A stretch of DNA of 64,000 nucleotides from Flavobacterium caseinilyticum (GTDB lineage Bacteria > Bacteroidota > Bacteroidia > Flavobacteriales > Flavobacteriaceae): NCBI RefSeq assembly GCF_004349085.1, contig NZ_SMFM01000001.1:372001-436000 (forward strand), written 5' to 3'. Of the stretch, positions 7,674-17,323 are shown in pieces. The first letter of the stretch is position 1. Every line of letters begins with the position of its first letter. The notes below the pieces were generated by a model that worked only from the letters and a program-made list of their open reading frames with translations, ran no database searches and was not told the origin of the DNA. The position numbers and the translations under genes were made by a program.

Positions 7674-10600
7674 TTGGAACATAAAATAAATCCAGTTTCG
7701 GCTCCCTCTCCTTCGGGGAGGGTTGGGGAGGGGAGACCTTCATTCTCTATATACGACGCATCGGCCGGTTCCGGAAAAACCTATGCGCTTGTCAAAGAAT
7801 ACCTGAAAATTATCCTTGTTGCGCCAAAAAACGATGCCTATCGCAACATTCTCGCCATTACGTTTACCAACAAAGCGGTTCACGAAATGAAAAGCCGAAT
7901 CGTAGGCAGTTTATCCGAATTTGCCAAGGACGAACCAAGTGCAAAAGCGCAGGATTTAATGCAGGATTTGGTTATAGATACGAAATTGTCCAGCATTCAA
8001 ATCAAAACGAAATCACAACAAATCATCAAGCATATTATTCATAATTATGCGGCTTTTGATATTTCGACCATTGATAAATTCACGCATAAAGTGATTCGTG
8101 CCTTTGCGCACGATTTGAATTTACCAATGACTTTTGAAGTTACTTTGGACACCGAAAATTTATTGATAGAAGCCGTCGACGCCATCATTGCCCAAGCCGG
8201 AGAAGATGAAACATTAACAAAACTGCTCATCGATTTTACGATGGAAAAAACAGATGATGACAAGTCTTGGGACATTTCTCGTGAAATTCTCGAAACGGGT
8301 CGTTTGGTTTTAAATGAAAATAATAGAAACGAAATCACGCATTTTCAAGATAAATCCATCGCTGAGTTTGTCGAAATCAAAACCAAACTTTCCGAAGCCT
8401 GCAAAGACTTAGAAAAGCAAACGATTGTTTTTGCCGAAGAAGCGTTGACCTTAATTGATAAAAACGGTATTGATGTAAAATCTTTTTCCAGAGGTACTTT
8501 TCCAAATCATATTAATAGCATTCAACAAGGGAAATTCAATCCTAAGAATAAAATGTTTCATGAGTTTGATGATATTGCAATCAATAAAACAGCAAAAGAC
8601 CGAGCGATTATTGAAAACCTTATACCTGAATTTTTGCAAATTCTGACTAAAGTTTACACAGCTTTCGAAAAGATAAATTTCTATAAAGCCTTCCTGAAAA
8701 ATATTACGCCTTTGTCATTGCTGAATACGGTTAGTAATGAATTAGCCAAAATTCAGGAAGAACAAAATGTGCTTTCCATTTCCGAATTTAACGCCATTAT
8801 TCATCGGGAAATTCAAAACCAACCCGCTCCTTTTATATACGAACGATTGGGCGAGCGCTACCGTCATTTTTTTATTGACGAATTTCAGGATACTTCTGAA
8901 ATGCAATGGCAGAATTTAATTCCGCTGATTGATAATGCGCTTTCAGGTCAGGATGATTTTGGAGTAAAAGGAACTTTGATGATTGTTGGCGATCCAAAAC
9001 AGTCTATCTACAGATGGCGTGGCGGAAAAGCGGAACAATTTATTGAATTAAGTAAAGACCAAAATCCGTTCAACAATCCCGATAAAAGACTCGAACATTT
9101 AGATAAAAATTATCGGTCTTATTCGCAGATAATCGAATTCAACAATGATTTTTTCAAATTGTTATCCAATGAATTTGAGCATTTGGATTATAAAGATTTG
9201 TATGAAAATCACAGCCATCAAAAAACGAATGATAAAACGGGTGGTTATGTAAATATTTCTTTCATTCCAAAAATAGAAATTTTGGAAGATGACGAAGAAA
9301 CTTTGGACAAAACCGATTTGTATGTTTTAGCCACTTTAAACACGATTCAAAAAACGTTAAAGCAGGGCTTTCAATACAAAGACATCGTAATTCTGACCAG
9401 AAAACGAAGTCAGGGAATTGCGATTGCGAATTATCTAACCGAGCAAGGAATTCCACTTTTGTCATCCGAAACCTTGATGATTCAAAATGCCACCGAAGTT
9501 CGATTAATTATTCATTTATTGAAATACTTGAAAAACAGTTCTGATTTGGAATCCAAAGCAAATTTTCTTCAATATTTAGCACAAAACAGTCAAGATAAAT
9601 TACCGATTCACGATTTTATTGCTCAAGGAATGGCGTTATTTCAAGAAGCTGATTTCGAAAATTGGTTAATGAGTTTCGATGTTTCGCTTTCGTTTCAAAA
9701 CATTCGAAAAAAATCATTATATGAAGCGGTGGAAACTATAATAACAAAGTTCCTCCCCCCAGCCCCCTCCGAAGGAGGGGGTGACGAAGTGGTTAATCGT
9801 GTGGATAAAAATGGTGTAACTGATTCAAATAAATTAGGATACATGACAGGCGGAAATTATTCTCATCTTTCAATTGAAAAAGCAAAAGAAATGAGAAAAG
9901 AGCCAACGCCTGCTGAGAAAGTTCTTTGGATGGAGCTTAAATCTAAATCACTAGAAGATCATAAATTCAGGCAACAACATTTGATAGATAATTTTATTGT
10001 TGACTTTGTATGCTTGTCAAAAAAACTGGTTGTTGAAGTAGACGGTGAATACCATTTTACAGAAGAACAAATGCAGTTGGATAACTATAGAACAATTACT
10101 TTAAATAAATTAGGCTATAAAGTGATCCGATTTACAAATGAACAAGTAGTAAAGAGTATTTCAGAAGTCTTAAAAGAAATCAAAAAGGGTTTAGCGATTC
10201 AAGAAATTTTTCTAGATTCCATTGCTCCAGTTTCGGCTCCCTCCCCTTCGGGGAGGGTTGGGGAGGGGAATGCCTACGTTCAATATTTTCTAGACATTGT
10301 TCTGGAGCGCGATATTCGCAACCAAGCAGGAATTTCAGATTTCTTGAATTTCTGGGATAAAAACGCGGAGAAATTCAGTATTCCATCTCCAGAAGGAACT
10401 AATGCCGTTCGGATTATGACGATCCATAAATCGAAAGGATTAGAATTCCCGGTTGTAATTTTCCCTTTTGCCGAAGAAGATTACACCAGAAAACCAAAAG
10501 ATAAATTATGGCTGAATGCGGAAGAACAGGATTTTGGTTTGCCAAAGGTTTTGATTGATAACAGCAGTGCGGTTGAAGGATTTGGAGAAGAAGCGGCTGA

Positions 10601-11378
10601 GGTTTACAATCAAAAAAAGCAGGAAGAATTATTGGATAATATCAATGTTTTATATGTTGCTTTAACGCGTGCTGAAGAACAATTGTATGTTATTTCGAAC
10701 ATGAATTTATCCAATAAAGGCGAATTGCCAAAGAATAATATGTGTTCATTTTTCATTAATTATTTAGATAACAAAGTTGGGTTTGATGAAAATCAATTGG
10801 AATATGAATTTGGTAATTCGATGAAATTATCTTCTGCAAAACAACATGTCGATACTTCAAAAACGATTCCTTTGGTTAGTGAAATTCTAAATCCAAAGAA
10901 TATAAAAATTGCGCAACGAGAAGCATTAATGTGGGGAACACATCAGCAGGAAGCTATTGAATATGGTAATGTGATTCACGAAATTCTATCTTTTGTAAAA
11001 ACAAAAAAGGATGTTGATTTGGCAATTACAAAGTCTATAGAAAATGGATTGATCACTTTTGCTCAGAAAGAAATAGTTTTTAATACAATTCAGGAAATTG
11101 TTAATCACAGTGAATTAGAAATTTGTTTTGCTGAGGGAAATGAAGTTTTGAATGAGCAAACTATTATTCAAAAAGAGGGTAGAACCATAAAGCCGGACCG
11201 AATGGTTTTGACAAAAAACAAAGAAGTGTTATTACTGGATTATAAAACAGGAACACATAATGTGAAATACCAACAGCAATTAGAAAATTATCAAACAGCA
11301 ATTGAATTAATGGGTTATAAAGTGACAAAAAAAGCACTTATTTACATCGGAAAAGAAATCGATGTAGTAAATTTGTAG
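7674..11378 (+). CDS. AddA/UvrD-like helicase-nuclease interrupted in frame by a DUF559 domain
   Basis: The host protein is a Bacteroidota AddA-like recombination helicase with a RecB-type C-terminal nuclease. Helicase motifs in order: Walker A ASAGSGKT (29-36), FFIDEFQDTS (about 398), GDPKQSIYRWRGG (about 440), MTIHKSKGLEFP (about 917) and YVALTRAEEQL (about 994). The PD-(D/E)XK motif KPDRMVLT...LLLDYKTG lies near 1170-1190. Residues about 693-865 do not belong to the helicase. They hold a complete DUF559 endonuclease domain flanked by hairpin-repeat peptides (LPPAPSEGGGD and PVSAPSPSGRVGEG). A second PVSAPSPSGRVGEG lies at residues 7-20. Removing both leaves ~1045 residues, close to normal. 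The start is TTG. The probable partner is the AddB-like gene at 14240; together they would process double-strand breaks. Confidence 0.9.
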   Translation: MEHKINPVSAPSPSGRVGEGRPSFSIYDASAGSGKTYALVKEYLKIILVAPKNDAYRNILAITFTNKAVHEMKSRIVGSLSEFAKDEPSAKAQDLMQDLVIDTKLSSIQIKTKSQQIIKHIIHNYAAFDISTIDKFTHKVIRAFAHDLNLPMTFEVTLDTENLLIEAVDAIIAQAGEDETLTKLLIDFTMEKTDDDKSWDISREILETGRLVLNENNRNEITHFQDKSIAEFVEIKTKLSEACKDLEKQTIVFAEEALTLIDKNGIDVKSFSRGTFPNHINSIQQGKFNPKNKMFHEFDDIAINKTAKDRAIIENLIPEFLQILTKVYTAFEKINFYKAFLKNITPLSLLNTVSNELAKIQEEQNVLSISEFNAIIHREIQNQPAPFIYERLGERYRHFFIDEFQDTSEMQWQNLIPLIDNALSGQDDFGVKGTLMIVGDPKQSIYRWRGGKAEQFIELSKDQNPFNNPDKRLEHLDKNYRSYSQIIEFNNDFFKLLSNEFEHLDYKDLYENHSHQKTNDKTGGYVNISFIPKIEILEDDEETLDKTDLYVLATLNTIQKTLKQGFQYKDIVILTRKRSQGIAIANYLTEQGIPLLSSETLMIQNATEVRLIIHLLKYLKNSSDLESKANFLQYLAQNSQDKLPIHDFIAQGMALFQEADFENWLMSFDVSLSFQNIRKKSLYEAVETIITKFLPPAPSEGGGDEVVNRVDKNGVTDSNKLGYMTGGNYSHLSIEKAKEMRKEPTPAEKVLWMELKSKSLEDHKFRQQHLIDNFIVDFVCLSKKLVVEVDGEYHFTEEQMQLDNYRTITLNKLGYKVIRFTNEQVVKSISEVLKEIKKGLAIQEIFLDSIAPVSAPSPSGRVGEGNAYVQYFLDIVLERDIRNQAGISDFLNFWDKNAEKFSIPSPEGTNAVRIMTIHKSKGLEFPVVIFPFAEEDYTRKPKDKLWLNAEEQDFGLPKVLIDNSSAVEGFGEEAAEVYNQKKQEELLDNINVLYVALTRAEEQLYVISNMNLSNKGELPKNNMCSFFINYLDNKVGFDENQLEYEFGNSMKLSSAKQHVDTSKTIPLVSEILNPKNIKIAQREALMWGTHQQEAIEYGNVIHEILSFVKTKKDVDLAITKSIENGLITFAQKEIVFNTIQEIVNHSELEICFAEGNEVLNEQTIIQKEGRTIKPDRMVLTKNKEVLLLDYKTGTHNVKYQQQLENYQTAIELMGYKVTKKALIYIGKEIDVVNL
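7691..7734 (+). repeat. GC-rich hairpin repeat, copy A, at the 5' end of the AddA-like gene
   Basis: This 44-base segment differs by a single base from copy C at 10226-10269 and is read in the same phase, giving PVSAPSPSGRVGEG in both places. It contains the stem CCCTCTCC-TTC-GGGGAGGG followed by a G-rich tail. It lies only six codons after the TTG start and before the conserved SFSIYDASAGSGKT, so it has probably replaced or extended the original N-terminus. Confidence 0.85.
9750..10269 (+). mobile_element. In-frame DUF559 nuclease cassette with inverted hairpin repeats
   Basis: About 520 bases are inserted in the 2B region of the AddA-like gene, between helicase segments ending LYEAVETIITKF and resuming NAYVQYFLDIVLERD. 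The left repeat (copy B, 9752-9784) has the stem CCCCCTCC-GAA-GGAGGGGG. The right repeat (copy C, 10226-10269) has CCCTCCCC-TTC-GGGGAGGG, and is inverted relative to B. Between them an ATG at 9843 opens a DUF559 (Vsr-like PD-(D/E)XK) domain. Its landmarks are TPAEKVLWMELKSKSL, HKFRQQHLIDNFIVDFVC, VVEVDGEYH and LGYKVIRFTNEQV. The domain could also be made separately from that ATG. The length is about a multiple of three, so the host frame stays open. The mobility is inferred, not proven. Confidence 0.8.
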
Positions 11379-11426
11379 CCTAAAAAGTGAATAATTCGCA
11401 AAATTGAACTTTAAAAACATATTAAA

Positions 11427-12620
11427 ATGTACGGAAAAATAAAAGAACATCTTCAGGCAGAATTACAAACTATTGAAGATAATGGAATTTTCAAAAAAGA
11501 ACGCATTATAACTTCACCTCAAGGAGCAGAAATTACAATATCTACAGGAGAAACTGTTTTGAATTTTTGTTCCAATAATTATCTTGGATTATCATCACAT
11601 CCGGAAGTTATTCAGGCTGCTAAAGATGCTTTGGATACGCATGGTTTCGGAATGTCATCAGTTCGTTTTATATGCGGAACTCAAGATATTCACAAAACAT
11701 TGGAACGAAAAATTTCTGAATTTTACGGAACAGAAGATACTATTCTTTACGCTGCCGCTTTTGATGCTAATGGTGGAGTTTTTGAACCTTTATTAGGAGA
11801 AAATGATGCGATAATTTCAGATAGTTTGAATCACGCTTCTATTATAGACGGTGTTCGCTTGTGTAAGGCGGCTCGTTATCGTTATGAAAATAGCAATATG
11901 GAAGATTTGGAACAACAATTAATCAAAGCTACTGAAGCAGGAACTCGTTTCAAATTGATTGTTACCGATGGAGTTTTCTCTATGGATGGTGTGGTAGCGC
12001 CATTAGATAAAATTTGTGATTTAGCCGATAAATATGACGCAATGGTTATGGTAGATGAATGCCATGCTGCTGGATTTATAGGAGCAACAGGAAAAGGAAC
12101 GCTCGAGGCAAAAGGTGTAATGGGAAGAGTAGACATCATTACAGGAACTTTAGGGAAAGCACTTGGCGGAGCAATGGGAGGTTATACGACTGCAAAAAAA
12201 GAAATTATCGAATTATTACGACAACGTTCCCGACCGTATTTGTTTTCTAATTCGTTGGCACCTGCAATTGTTGGAGCATCCATAAAAGTTTTTGAATTAT
12301 TAGAAAAAGATACTTTATTACGTGATAAATTGGAATGGAATACAAATTATTTCAAACAAGGAATGATAAAAGCGGGCTTTGACATCATAAACGGCGATTC
12401 TGCTATCGTTCCCGTAATGTTATATGACGCAAAACTTTCACAAAAAATGGCAGATGAATTATTAAAAAAGGGGATTTACGTAATTGGGTTCTTTTTTCCG
12501 GTAGTTCCTAAAGACAAAGCAAGAATTAGAGTGCAGCTGTCCGCCGCACACACAACGGCGCATTTAGATAAGGCAATTAGCGCTTTTATTGAAGTTGGTA
12601 AAATGCTAAAAGTTATATAA
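11427..12620 (+). CDS. kbl: Glycine C-acetyltransferase (2-amino-3-ketobutyrate CoA ligase)
   Basis: This PLP-dependent alpha-oxoamine synthase joins CoA and 2-amino-3-oxobutyrate to give glycine and acetyl-CoA in threonine breakdown. The 397 residues match Kbl closely: [10 protein letters not shown] at the N-terminus, [14 protein letters not shown] at 46-59, [11 protein letters not shown] with Asp210, and the PLP-lysine motif [10 protein letters not shown] with Lys244. Related family members such as serine palmitoyltransferase are possible, but the N-terminus and length favour Kbl. No threonine dehydrogenase lies next to it. It follows the AddA-like gene by 48 bases and may share its transcript. 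Confidence 0.93.
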   Translation: MYGKIKEHLQAELQTIEDNGIFKKERIITSPQGAEITISTGETVLNFCSNNYLGLSSHPEVIQAAKDALDTHGFGMSSVRFICGTQDIHKTLERKISEFYGTEDTILYAAAFDANGGVFEPLLGENDAIISDSLNHASIIDGVRLCKAARYRYENSNMEDLEQQLIKATEAGTRFKLIVTDGVFSMDGVVAPLDKICDLADKYDAMVMVDECHAAGFIGATGKGTLEAKGVMGRVDIITGTLGKALGGAMGGYTTAKKEIIELLRQRSRPYLFSNSLAPAIVGASIKVFELLEKDTLLRDKLEWNTNYFKQGMIKAGFDIINGDSAIVPVMLYDAKLSQKMADELLKKGIYVIGFFFPVVPKDKARIRVQLSAAHTTAHLDKAISAFIEVGKMLKVI

Positions 12621-12664
12621 TTCCTATTTTTCATCATGTTTGTAGGTTTTTTTTAACATAACAT

Positions 12665-12695
12665 TTTGTTATTAAAAATTTCCGTCCTACTTTTG
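12665..12695 (+). promoter_or_regulatory. Promoter of the OmpA-family gene
   Basis: TTTG at 12665-12668 and TACTTTTG at 12688-12695 are separated by exactly 19 bases, the classic Bacteroidota vegetative promoter. The expected start is about 12702, giving a ~30-base leader before the ATG at 12733. Confidence 0.8.
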
Positions 12696-12732
12696 CCTGT
12701 AATTAACTAAATTGTAATTAAAAATATTAAGT

Positions 12733-14175
12733 ATGAAACATCTTAACAAAATTTTAGTTGCTGTGATGATGGTGGTGGGCTTAAGCTCCCACGCACAAGA
12801 CAGTAACAATCCTTGGGCTATCTCTTTTGGGGCTAATGCCGTTGACACTAAGGCAAGTGCTGATGGTGGGAAAAACTGGCTAGACCGCCATGTTACAACT
12901 CCATTTGCTGTAAAAAAGAACTGGAATATCCTTCCTTCTGTGTCTTATTTAACTGTATCTAGATTTATTGGAGATAATTTCTCTTTCGGAGTTACTGGAT
13001 CTGTAAACAAAATCAATAAGTTTGTGACATTTTCTCCGGAAACTCCAGGTCATGATTCTCGTGGTTATCATGTGACGAACCCAGGTGATTTAATGTATTA
13101 TGGAGCTGATGGTATCATCAGATATAGCTTCATGAACCTTATTAATTCTAAAATAATTGATCCGTCTTTATCTATTGGTGGTGGATACACATTCTTTGGT
13201 GATAGTAGTTACGGAACGGTTAATCCAGGTGCTGGTTTAACATTTTGGTTTACTGATAATATCGGTTTAGAACTTGCTACAAAATACAAAAAATCTTTCG
13301 GAGACAGAACTGAAGGTGATGTTGATTTTGCAACACCAGATGCTCCATCTCATTTCCAACATTCAGCTGGTATTATTTTCAAATTTGGTGGAAAAGATAC
13401 TGATGGTGATGGAATTTATGACAAAGATGATGCTTGTCCAGAAGTTGCTGGTTTAAAAGAATTTAACGGATGTCCTGACACAGATGGAGATGGAATTCAA
13501 GATAGTGCTGATGCTTGTCCAGACGTATTTGGTTTAGCTGCATTAAACGGTTGTCCTGATACTGACGGTGATGGAGTTGCTGACAAAGATGATGATTGTC
13601 CAGAAGTTGCTGGTTTAGCTGCCTTAAGAGGTTGTCCAGATGCTGACGGAGATGGTGTTGCTGATAAAGATGACAAATGTCCTACAGTTGCAGGTCCTAA
13701 AGAAAATGGTGGATGTCCATGGCCAGATACTGATGGAGATGGTGTTTTAGACAAAGATGATGACTGTCCTACTGTAGCTGGTCCAGCTAGTAACAGAGGA
13801 TGTCCAGAAGTAACTTCAGAGGCTTTAGATAATCTTAAAGTTCAGGCTAGATCGGTTTATTTCCATTCAGGTAAAGCTACTTTCAAAACAGCAGACGTTC
13901 CAGGAAGATTAGATGCAATTGCAGAAATCCTTAAAAACTATCCTAATGCTAAATTCAGTATTCAAGGACACACTGATAGCGATGGTTCTGATGAATTCAA
14001 CCAAAAACTTTCTGAAGATAGAGCTAATGTATTGAGAGACGCTTTAATCGAAAGAGGTATTAAAGCTGAAAACTTAAATGCTGTTGGTTTTGGTGAAGGT
14101 ACTCCGGTTGAAACAAACAAAACTGGAGCTGGTAAAGCTAAAAACAGAAGAACGGAAGTTATTTTACAAAAATAA
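12733..14175 (+). CDS. OmpA-family outer-membrane protein with thrombospondin type 3 repeats
   Basis: The 480-residue protein begins with a signal peptide ([21 protein letters not shown], cleavage before Q22). It continues with a ~195-residue OmpA-like beta-barrel region containing [14 protein letters not shown]. From about residue 221 to 346 there are tandem calcium-binding TSP3 repeats of the type DTDGDGxxDxDDxCP. The C-terminal OmpA peptidoglycan-binding domain includes [24 protein letters not shown] and [13 protein letters not shown]. It would anchor the outer membrane to the cell wall and is probably abundant. It has its own strong promoter and terminator. Confidence 0.95.
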   Translation: MKHLNKILVAVMMVVGLSSHAQDSNNPWAISFGANAVDTKASADGGKNWLDRHVTTPFAVKKNWNILPSVSYLTVSRFIGDNFSFGVTGSVNKINKFVTFSPETPGHDSRGYHVTNPGDLMYYGADGIIRYSFMNLINSKIIDPSLSIGGGYTFFGDSSYGTVNPGAGLTFWFTDNIGLELATKYKKSFGDRTEGDVDFATPDAPSHFQHSAGIIFKFGGKDTDGDGIYDKDDACPEVAGLKEFNGCPDTDGDGIQDSADACPDVFGLAALNGCPDTDGDGVADKDDDCPEVAGLAALRGCPDADGDGVADKDDKCPTVAGPKENGGCPWPDTDGDGVLDKDDDCPTVAGPASNRGCPEVTSEALDNLKVQARSVYFHSGKATFKTADVPGRLDAIAEILKNYPNAKFSIQGHTDSDGSDEFNQKLSEDRANVLRDALIERGIKAENLNAVGFGEGTPVETNKTGAGKAKNRRTEVILQK

Positions 14176-14198
14176 TTTTCTTCAAAATATTTTTAGAA

Positions 14199-14228
14199 AA
14201 CGCCTCGATTTATCGGGGCGTTTTTTTT
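14199..14228 (+). terminator. Rho-independent terminator after the OmpA gene
   Basis: CGCCTCGA (14201-14208) pairs with TCGGGGCG (14213-14220), one G-U pair, and is followed by eight T residues. It ends 12 bases before the AddB-like gene. Confidence 0.85.
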
Positions 14229-14239
14229 ATTTTTATAAA

Positions 14240-17017
14240 ATGACAAATACTTCCTTTCTTGACAAAATTGCTACCGTTTTAATTGAAAATTATTTAGACA
14301 ATCTTTCCAATACGATTGTTGTATTACCAAACAAACGAGCTAAAATTTTCCTGATTGAAGCGTTAAAAAATCAAGTCACAACCAATATACTTTCTCCTGA
14401 AATTATAAGTATCGAGGATTTTGTGCAAAACATTGCCGGTATCCGCACCATAGATCCTATTGAGCTATTATTTGAATTCTACGAAGTCTACTTATCTATT
14501 ACCGATAAAGCAAACCAACAATCCTTTGAGTTATTTGCCAATTGGGCGAAAACATTACTACAAGACTTCAATGAAATTGACCGCTATTTATTAGAGCCAT
14601 CGCATGTTCTTTCCTATCTGAAAGATATCGAGGATATTAAAAAGTGGGGAATTGAAGTCGAAAACAAAACGGCATTATTAGAAAAATATATTGATTTTTG
14701 GAAATTATTACCCAATTACTATCAATCACTTTATACACATTTGCTAAACAAAGGAATCGGATATCAAGGTTTGATTTATCGTGAAGCGGTTAATAATCTA
14801 AATCATTTTTCGAATTCGGTGCAAGAGAAACAATTTGTCTTTGCGGGTTTTAACGCATTGAATGCCGCCGAAGAAAAAATAATCCAGCACCTTATCGCCT
14901 CTGATCAGGCCAAAATATATTGGGATGTAGACCAAATCTTTCTCAATGATTCGTATCATGATGCAGGACTCTTTGTAAGACGTTTTAAAGAAAATTGGAA
15001 ACATTACAAGCAACATCCGTTTGAATGGATTGTAAATGATTTTTCACAGACAAAAAATATTCAGGTGATTGGTACACCCAAAACAATAGGTCAAGCCAAA
15101 ATAGCCGGAAGCATTATCGAGAATGTTATCAATGAATCCCGAAGTCTAGGAACTGAAGGCAGGCTAGATAAAGTGGCTGTGGTTCTGGGTGAGGAAAATC
15201 TTTTGGTACCGCTTTTATATTCTTTGCCATCCACTGTTGGTGCTTTAAATATTACAATGGGATATTCGAGTAAGAACAATCCAGCGCAGATTTTGATTGC
15301 TAAATTATTTAAAATGCACACGAATGCATTATCCAGAAATGCTAAAAATTATGTGTTGTATTACAAAGATGTACTGGATATTTTGACGCATCCTTTGGTG
15401 GAACCGTATGCAAAAACCAGCGCGCTTGTCCATACCATCAATCAAAATAATTATACTTTTATTACGCATCATAAATTGATGGAGTTGAATGCAATTCCGA
15501 GCGAATTGTTTCTCTTATTATTCCAAAAATGGGAAAAGGGATCGATTCCGGTATTAGAGACGATTTCAAAATTATTACAAACGATAAAAGAAAATTTAAG
15601 TAACGATAACGAAGAAGAAAAAATCACTAAAGCTTTTGTTTTTGCCATTTTCAAAGTCATCAATAAACTGATTAATTACTATTCCAAACACGAACATATC
15701 GATAAAATAGAAACGCTTTATGCCATTTACAAACAAGTAATTGATTTGGCGGAAGTTTCCTTTGAAGGAGAACCGTTGAATGGTTTGCAGATTATGGGAG
15801 TGTTAGAAAGCCGTGTTTTGGATTTTGACACCGTTATTGTCACTTCGATGAATGAAGGGAAATTTCCGGCGGGAAAATCACAAAACTCATTTATTCCGTA
15901 TGATGTGAAACGCGAACTGGGTTTGCCGACGTTCAAAGAAAAAGATGCGATTTACACCTATCATTTCTATCATTTGTTGCAACGCGCCAAAAATATTTAC
16001 TTGCTGTATAATACCGAAAGTGAAGGTCTGGATGCGGGTGAAAAAAGCCGATTCATAACCCAACTGGAAGTCGAAAAGCAAAATAATCATACGTTAACGC
16101 ACGAAATTTACAACGCAGTTTTACCCGAAACAGCCTATCAACCGATGGTAATTCCAAAATCGGAAAGTGTGATGTTGCGATTGAAAGAAATTGCTGAAAA
16201 AGGTTTTTCCCCATCGGCATTGACGAGTTATATTCGGAATCCGATTCAATTCTATTTCCAGAAGATTTTACGCATCAGCGAAGTCGAAGAAGTCGAGGAG
16301 AACATTGCATTGAATACCTTGGGAACCATTATCCACGAAACTCTAAAAGTTTTGTATGAGCCATTTATTGGTAAATTTATTTCAGAAAGTGATATTCTAA
16401 ATTGTTTCAAACAAATAGACGCTGAGGTTTTGAAACAATTCAAATTAGTTTACAAAGAAGGCGAAATCAAAAAAGGGCGAAATTTATTGGCGTTTGAAGT
16501 CGCTAAACGAAATGTTTCTAATTTCCTAAAAGTGGAACTGGAAAGTATTAAAAACGGCGATGCGATAAAAATAATTGCTTTGGAACAAACTTTTGGAAGA
16601 ACTTTTAATCATCCTAATTTGCCTTTTCCTGTATTGATAAAAGGAAATGTAGATAGAATTGAAGAGCGCAACGGAGTCATTCGAATTATCGATTACAAAA
16701 CCGGAAAAGTTGAAAAAGCGAGTGTCACTCTGAAATCCTGGAACAGATTAACGGAAGATATTAAAAGCGATAAAATCATTCAGGTTCTGGCGTATGCTTT
16801 CATGTATGAGCATGACGCGAAAGGAAAACCAATTGAAGCCGGAATTATCTCTTTCAAGAATTTAAAAGCTGGTTTTCTTCCGTTTAATTTTAAAGAAGAC
16901 AAAGAAGTAAATTCGATTATAAATGAAGAAATTTTAAGTAATTATTTAGAACAAATGGTTCTTTTATTAAGCGAGATTTTAGATCAAAATATTCCTTTTG
17001 AAGAGAAAATAATTTAA
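14240..17017 (+). CDS. AddB-like PD-(D/E)XK nuclease family protein
   Basis: This ~925-residue protein resembles the AddB subunit of Bacteroidota helicase-nucleases. The N-terminus (TIVVLPNKRAKIFLIEAL) has the AddB-type inactive helicase fold but no GKT Walker A. Later helicase-like segments include GLQIMGVLESRVLDFDTVIV and MNEGKFP. The C-terminal nuclease domain contains FSPSALTSYIRNPIQFYF, LGTIIHETLKVLYEP and VDRIEERNGVIRIIDYKTGK. The position before PIQFYF, often Cys in iron-sulfur AddB proteins, is Asn here, so an Fe-S cluster is unlikely. The open frame continues upstream to 14078 through the OmpA gene and its terminator. The ATG at 14240 is the sensible start. It probably acts with the AddA-like protein at 7674. 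Confidence 0.88.
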   Translation: MTNTSFLDKIATVLIENYLDNLSNTIVVLPNKRAKIFLIEALKNQVTTNILSPEIISIEDFVQNIAGIRTIDPIELLFEFYEVYLSITDKANQQSFELFANWAKTLLQDFNEIDRYLLEPSHVLSYLKDIEDIKKWGIEVENKTALLEKYIDFWKLLPNYYQSLYTHLLNKGIGYQGLIYREAVNNLNHFSNSVQEKQFVFAGFNALNAAEEKIIQHLIASDQAKIYWDVDQIFLNDSYHDAGLFVRRFKENWKHYKQHPFEWIVNDFSQTKNIQVIGTPKTIGQAKIAGSIIENVINESRSLGTEGRLDKVAVVLGEENLLVPLLYSLPSTVGALNITMGYSSKNNPAQILIAKLFKMHTNALSRNAKNYVLYYKDVLDILTHPLVEPYAKTSALVHTINQNNYTFITHHKLMELNAIPSELFLLLFQKWEKGSIPVLETISKLLQTIKENLSNDNEEEKITKAFVFAIFKVINKLINYYSKHEHIDKIETLYAIYKQVIDLAEVSFEGEPLNGLQIMGVLESRVLDFDTVIVTSMNEGKFPAGKSQNSFIPYDVKRELGLPTFKEKDAIYTYHFYHLLQRAKNIYLLYNTESEGLDAGEKSRFITQLEVEKQNNHTLTHEIYNAVLPETAYQPMVIPKSESVMLRLKEIAEKGFSPSALTSYIRNPIQFYFQKILRISEVEEVEENIALNTLGTIIHETLKVLYEPFIGKFISESDILNCFKQIDAEVLKQFKLVYKEGEIKKGRNLLAFEVAKRNVSNFLKVELESIKNGDAIKIIALEQTFGRTFNHPNLPFPVLIKGNVDRIEERNGVIRIIDYKTGKVEKASVTLKSWNRLTEDIKSDKIIQVLAYAFMYEHDAKGKPIEAGIISFKNLKAGFLPFNFKEDKEVNSIINEEILSNYLEQMVLLLSEILDQNIPFEEKII

Positions 17018-17071
17018 ACATAATTTCCAGTCAGAAAATTAGCCAACATCTTCGAGTTTTATAAAAGCACT

Positions 17072-17323
17072 TTGACGATTAACGTGTCAATAAGTGCTTT
17101 GGCATGGGTTTTTGGAGGATTTGAAACCTTCAAATACGTATTTATTATTTTTGGTTTCTTCATTAGCCTTTTGATAAAAGAAGTGAATGCTAAAAATGAA
17201 TATTTGTTTTATTACAATAACGGAATTTCAAAAACGCAATTGTTTGTGTATGGTTTTTTACTGAATTTTGTTTTTTCCTTGGCGCTGATATTACTCATTA
17301 ATGTAGTATTGAAATTCGTATGA
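17072..17323 (+). CDS. Small two-helix membrane protein paired with an ABC ATPase
   Basis: At most ~83 residues are predicted, with two hydrophobic helices (ISALAWVFGGF...FIIFGFFISLLI and LFVYGFLLNFVFSLALILLI) joined by a charged loop. Its last four bases overlap the ABC ATPase start, so the two are almost certainly co-translated. I do not recognise a named family. The start is uncertain. TTG at 17072 is the first usable codon, yet the frame stays open upstream to a stop at 17021 and that stretch (RKLANIFEFYKST) looks coding. A non-standard start or an unseen error is possible. It may be the membrane partner of the ATPase. Confidence 0.6.
   Translation: MTINVSISALAWVFGGFETFKYVFIIFGFFISLLIKEVNAKNEYLFYYNNGISKTQLFVYGFLLNFVFSLALILLINVVLKFV

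Noticed and set aside
9750..10269. Intein inside the AddA-like gene
   Set aside because: No splice-junction Cys/Ser/Asn motifs or Hint domain are present; the insert is a DUF559 domain between hairpin repeats.
13497..13754. Antisense open frame with serine/proline repeats
   Set aside because: It is the complement of the TSP3 repeat region of the OmpA-family gene and has repetitive composition only for that reason.
13395..13800. Tandem repeats as a possible CRISPR array
   Set aside because: The repeats are coding TSP3 modules of ~24 residues without unique spacers. No CRISPR array or cas gene is seen anywhere in the window.
14078..14239. N-terminal extension of the AddB-like gene
   Set aside because: It runs through the OmpA coding region in another frame and through the OmpA terminator.
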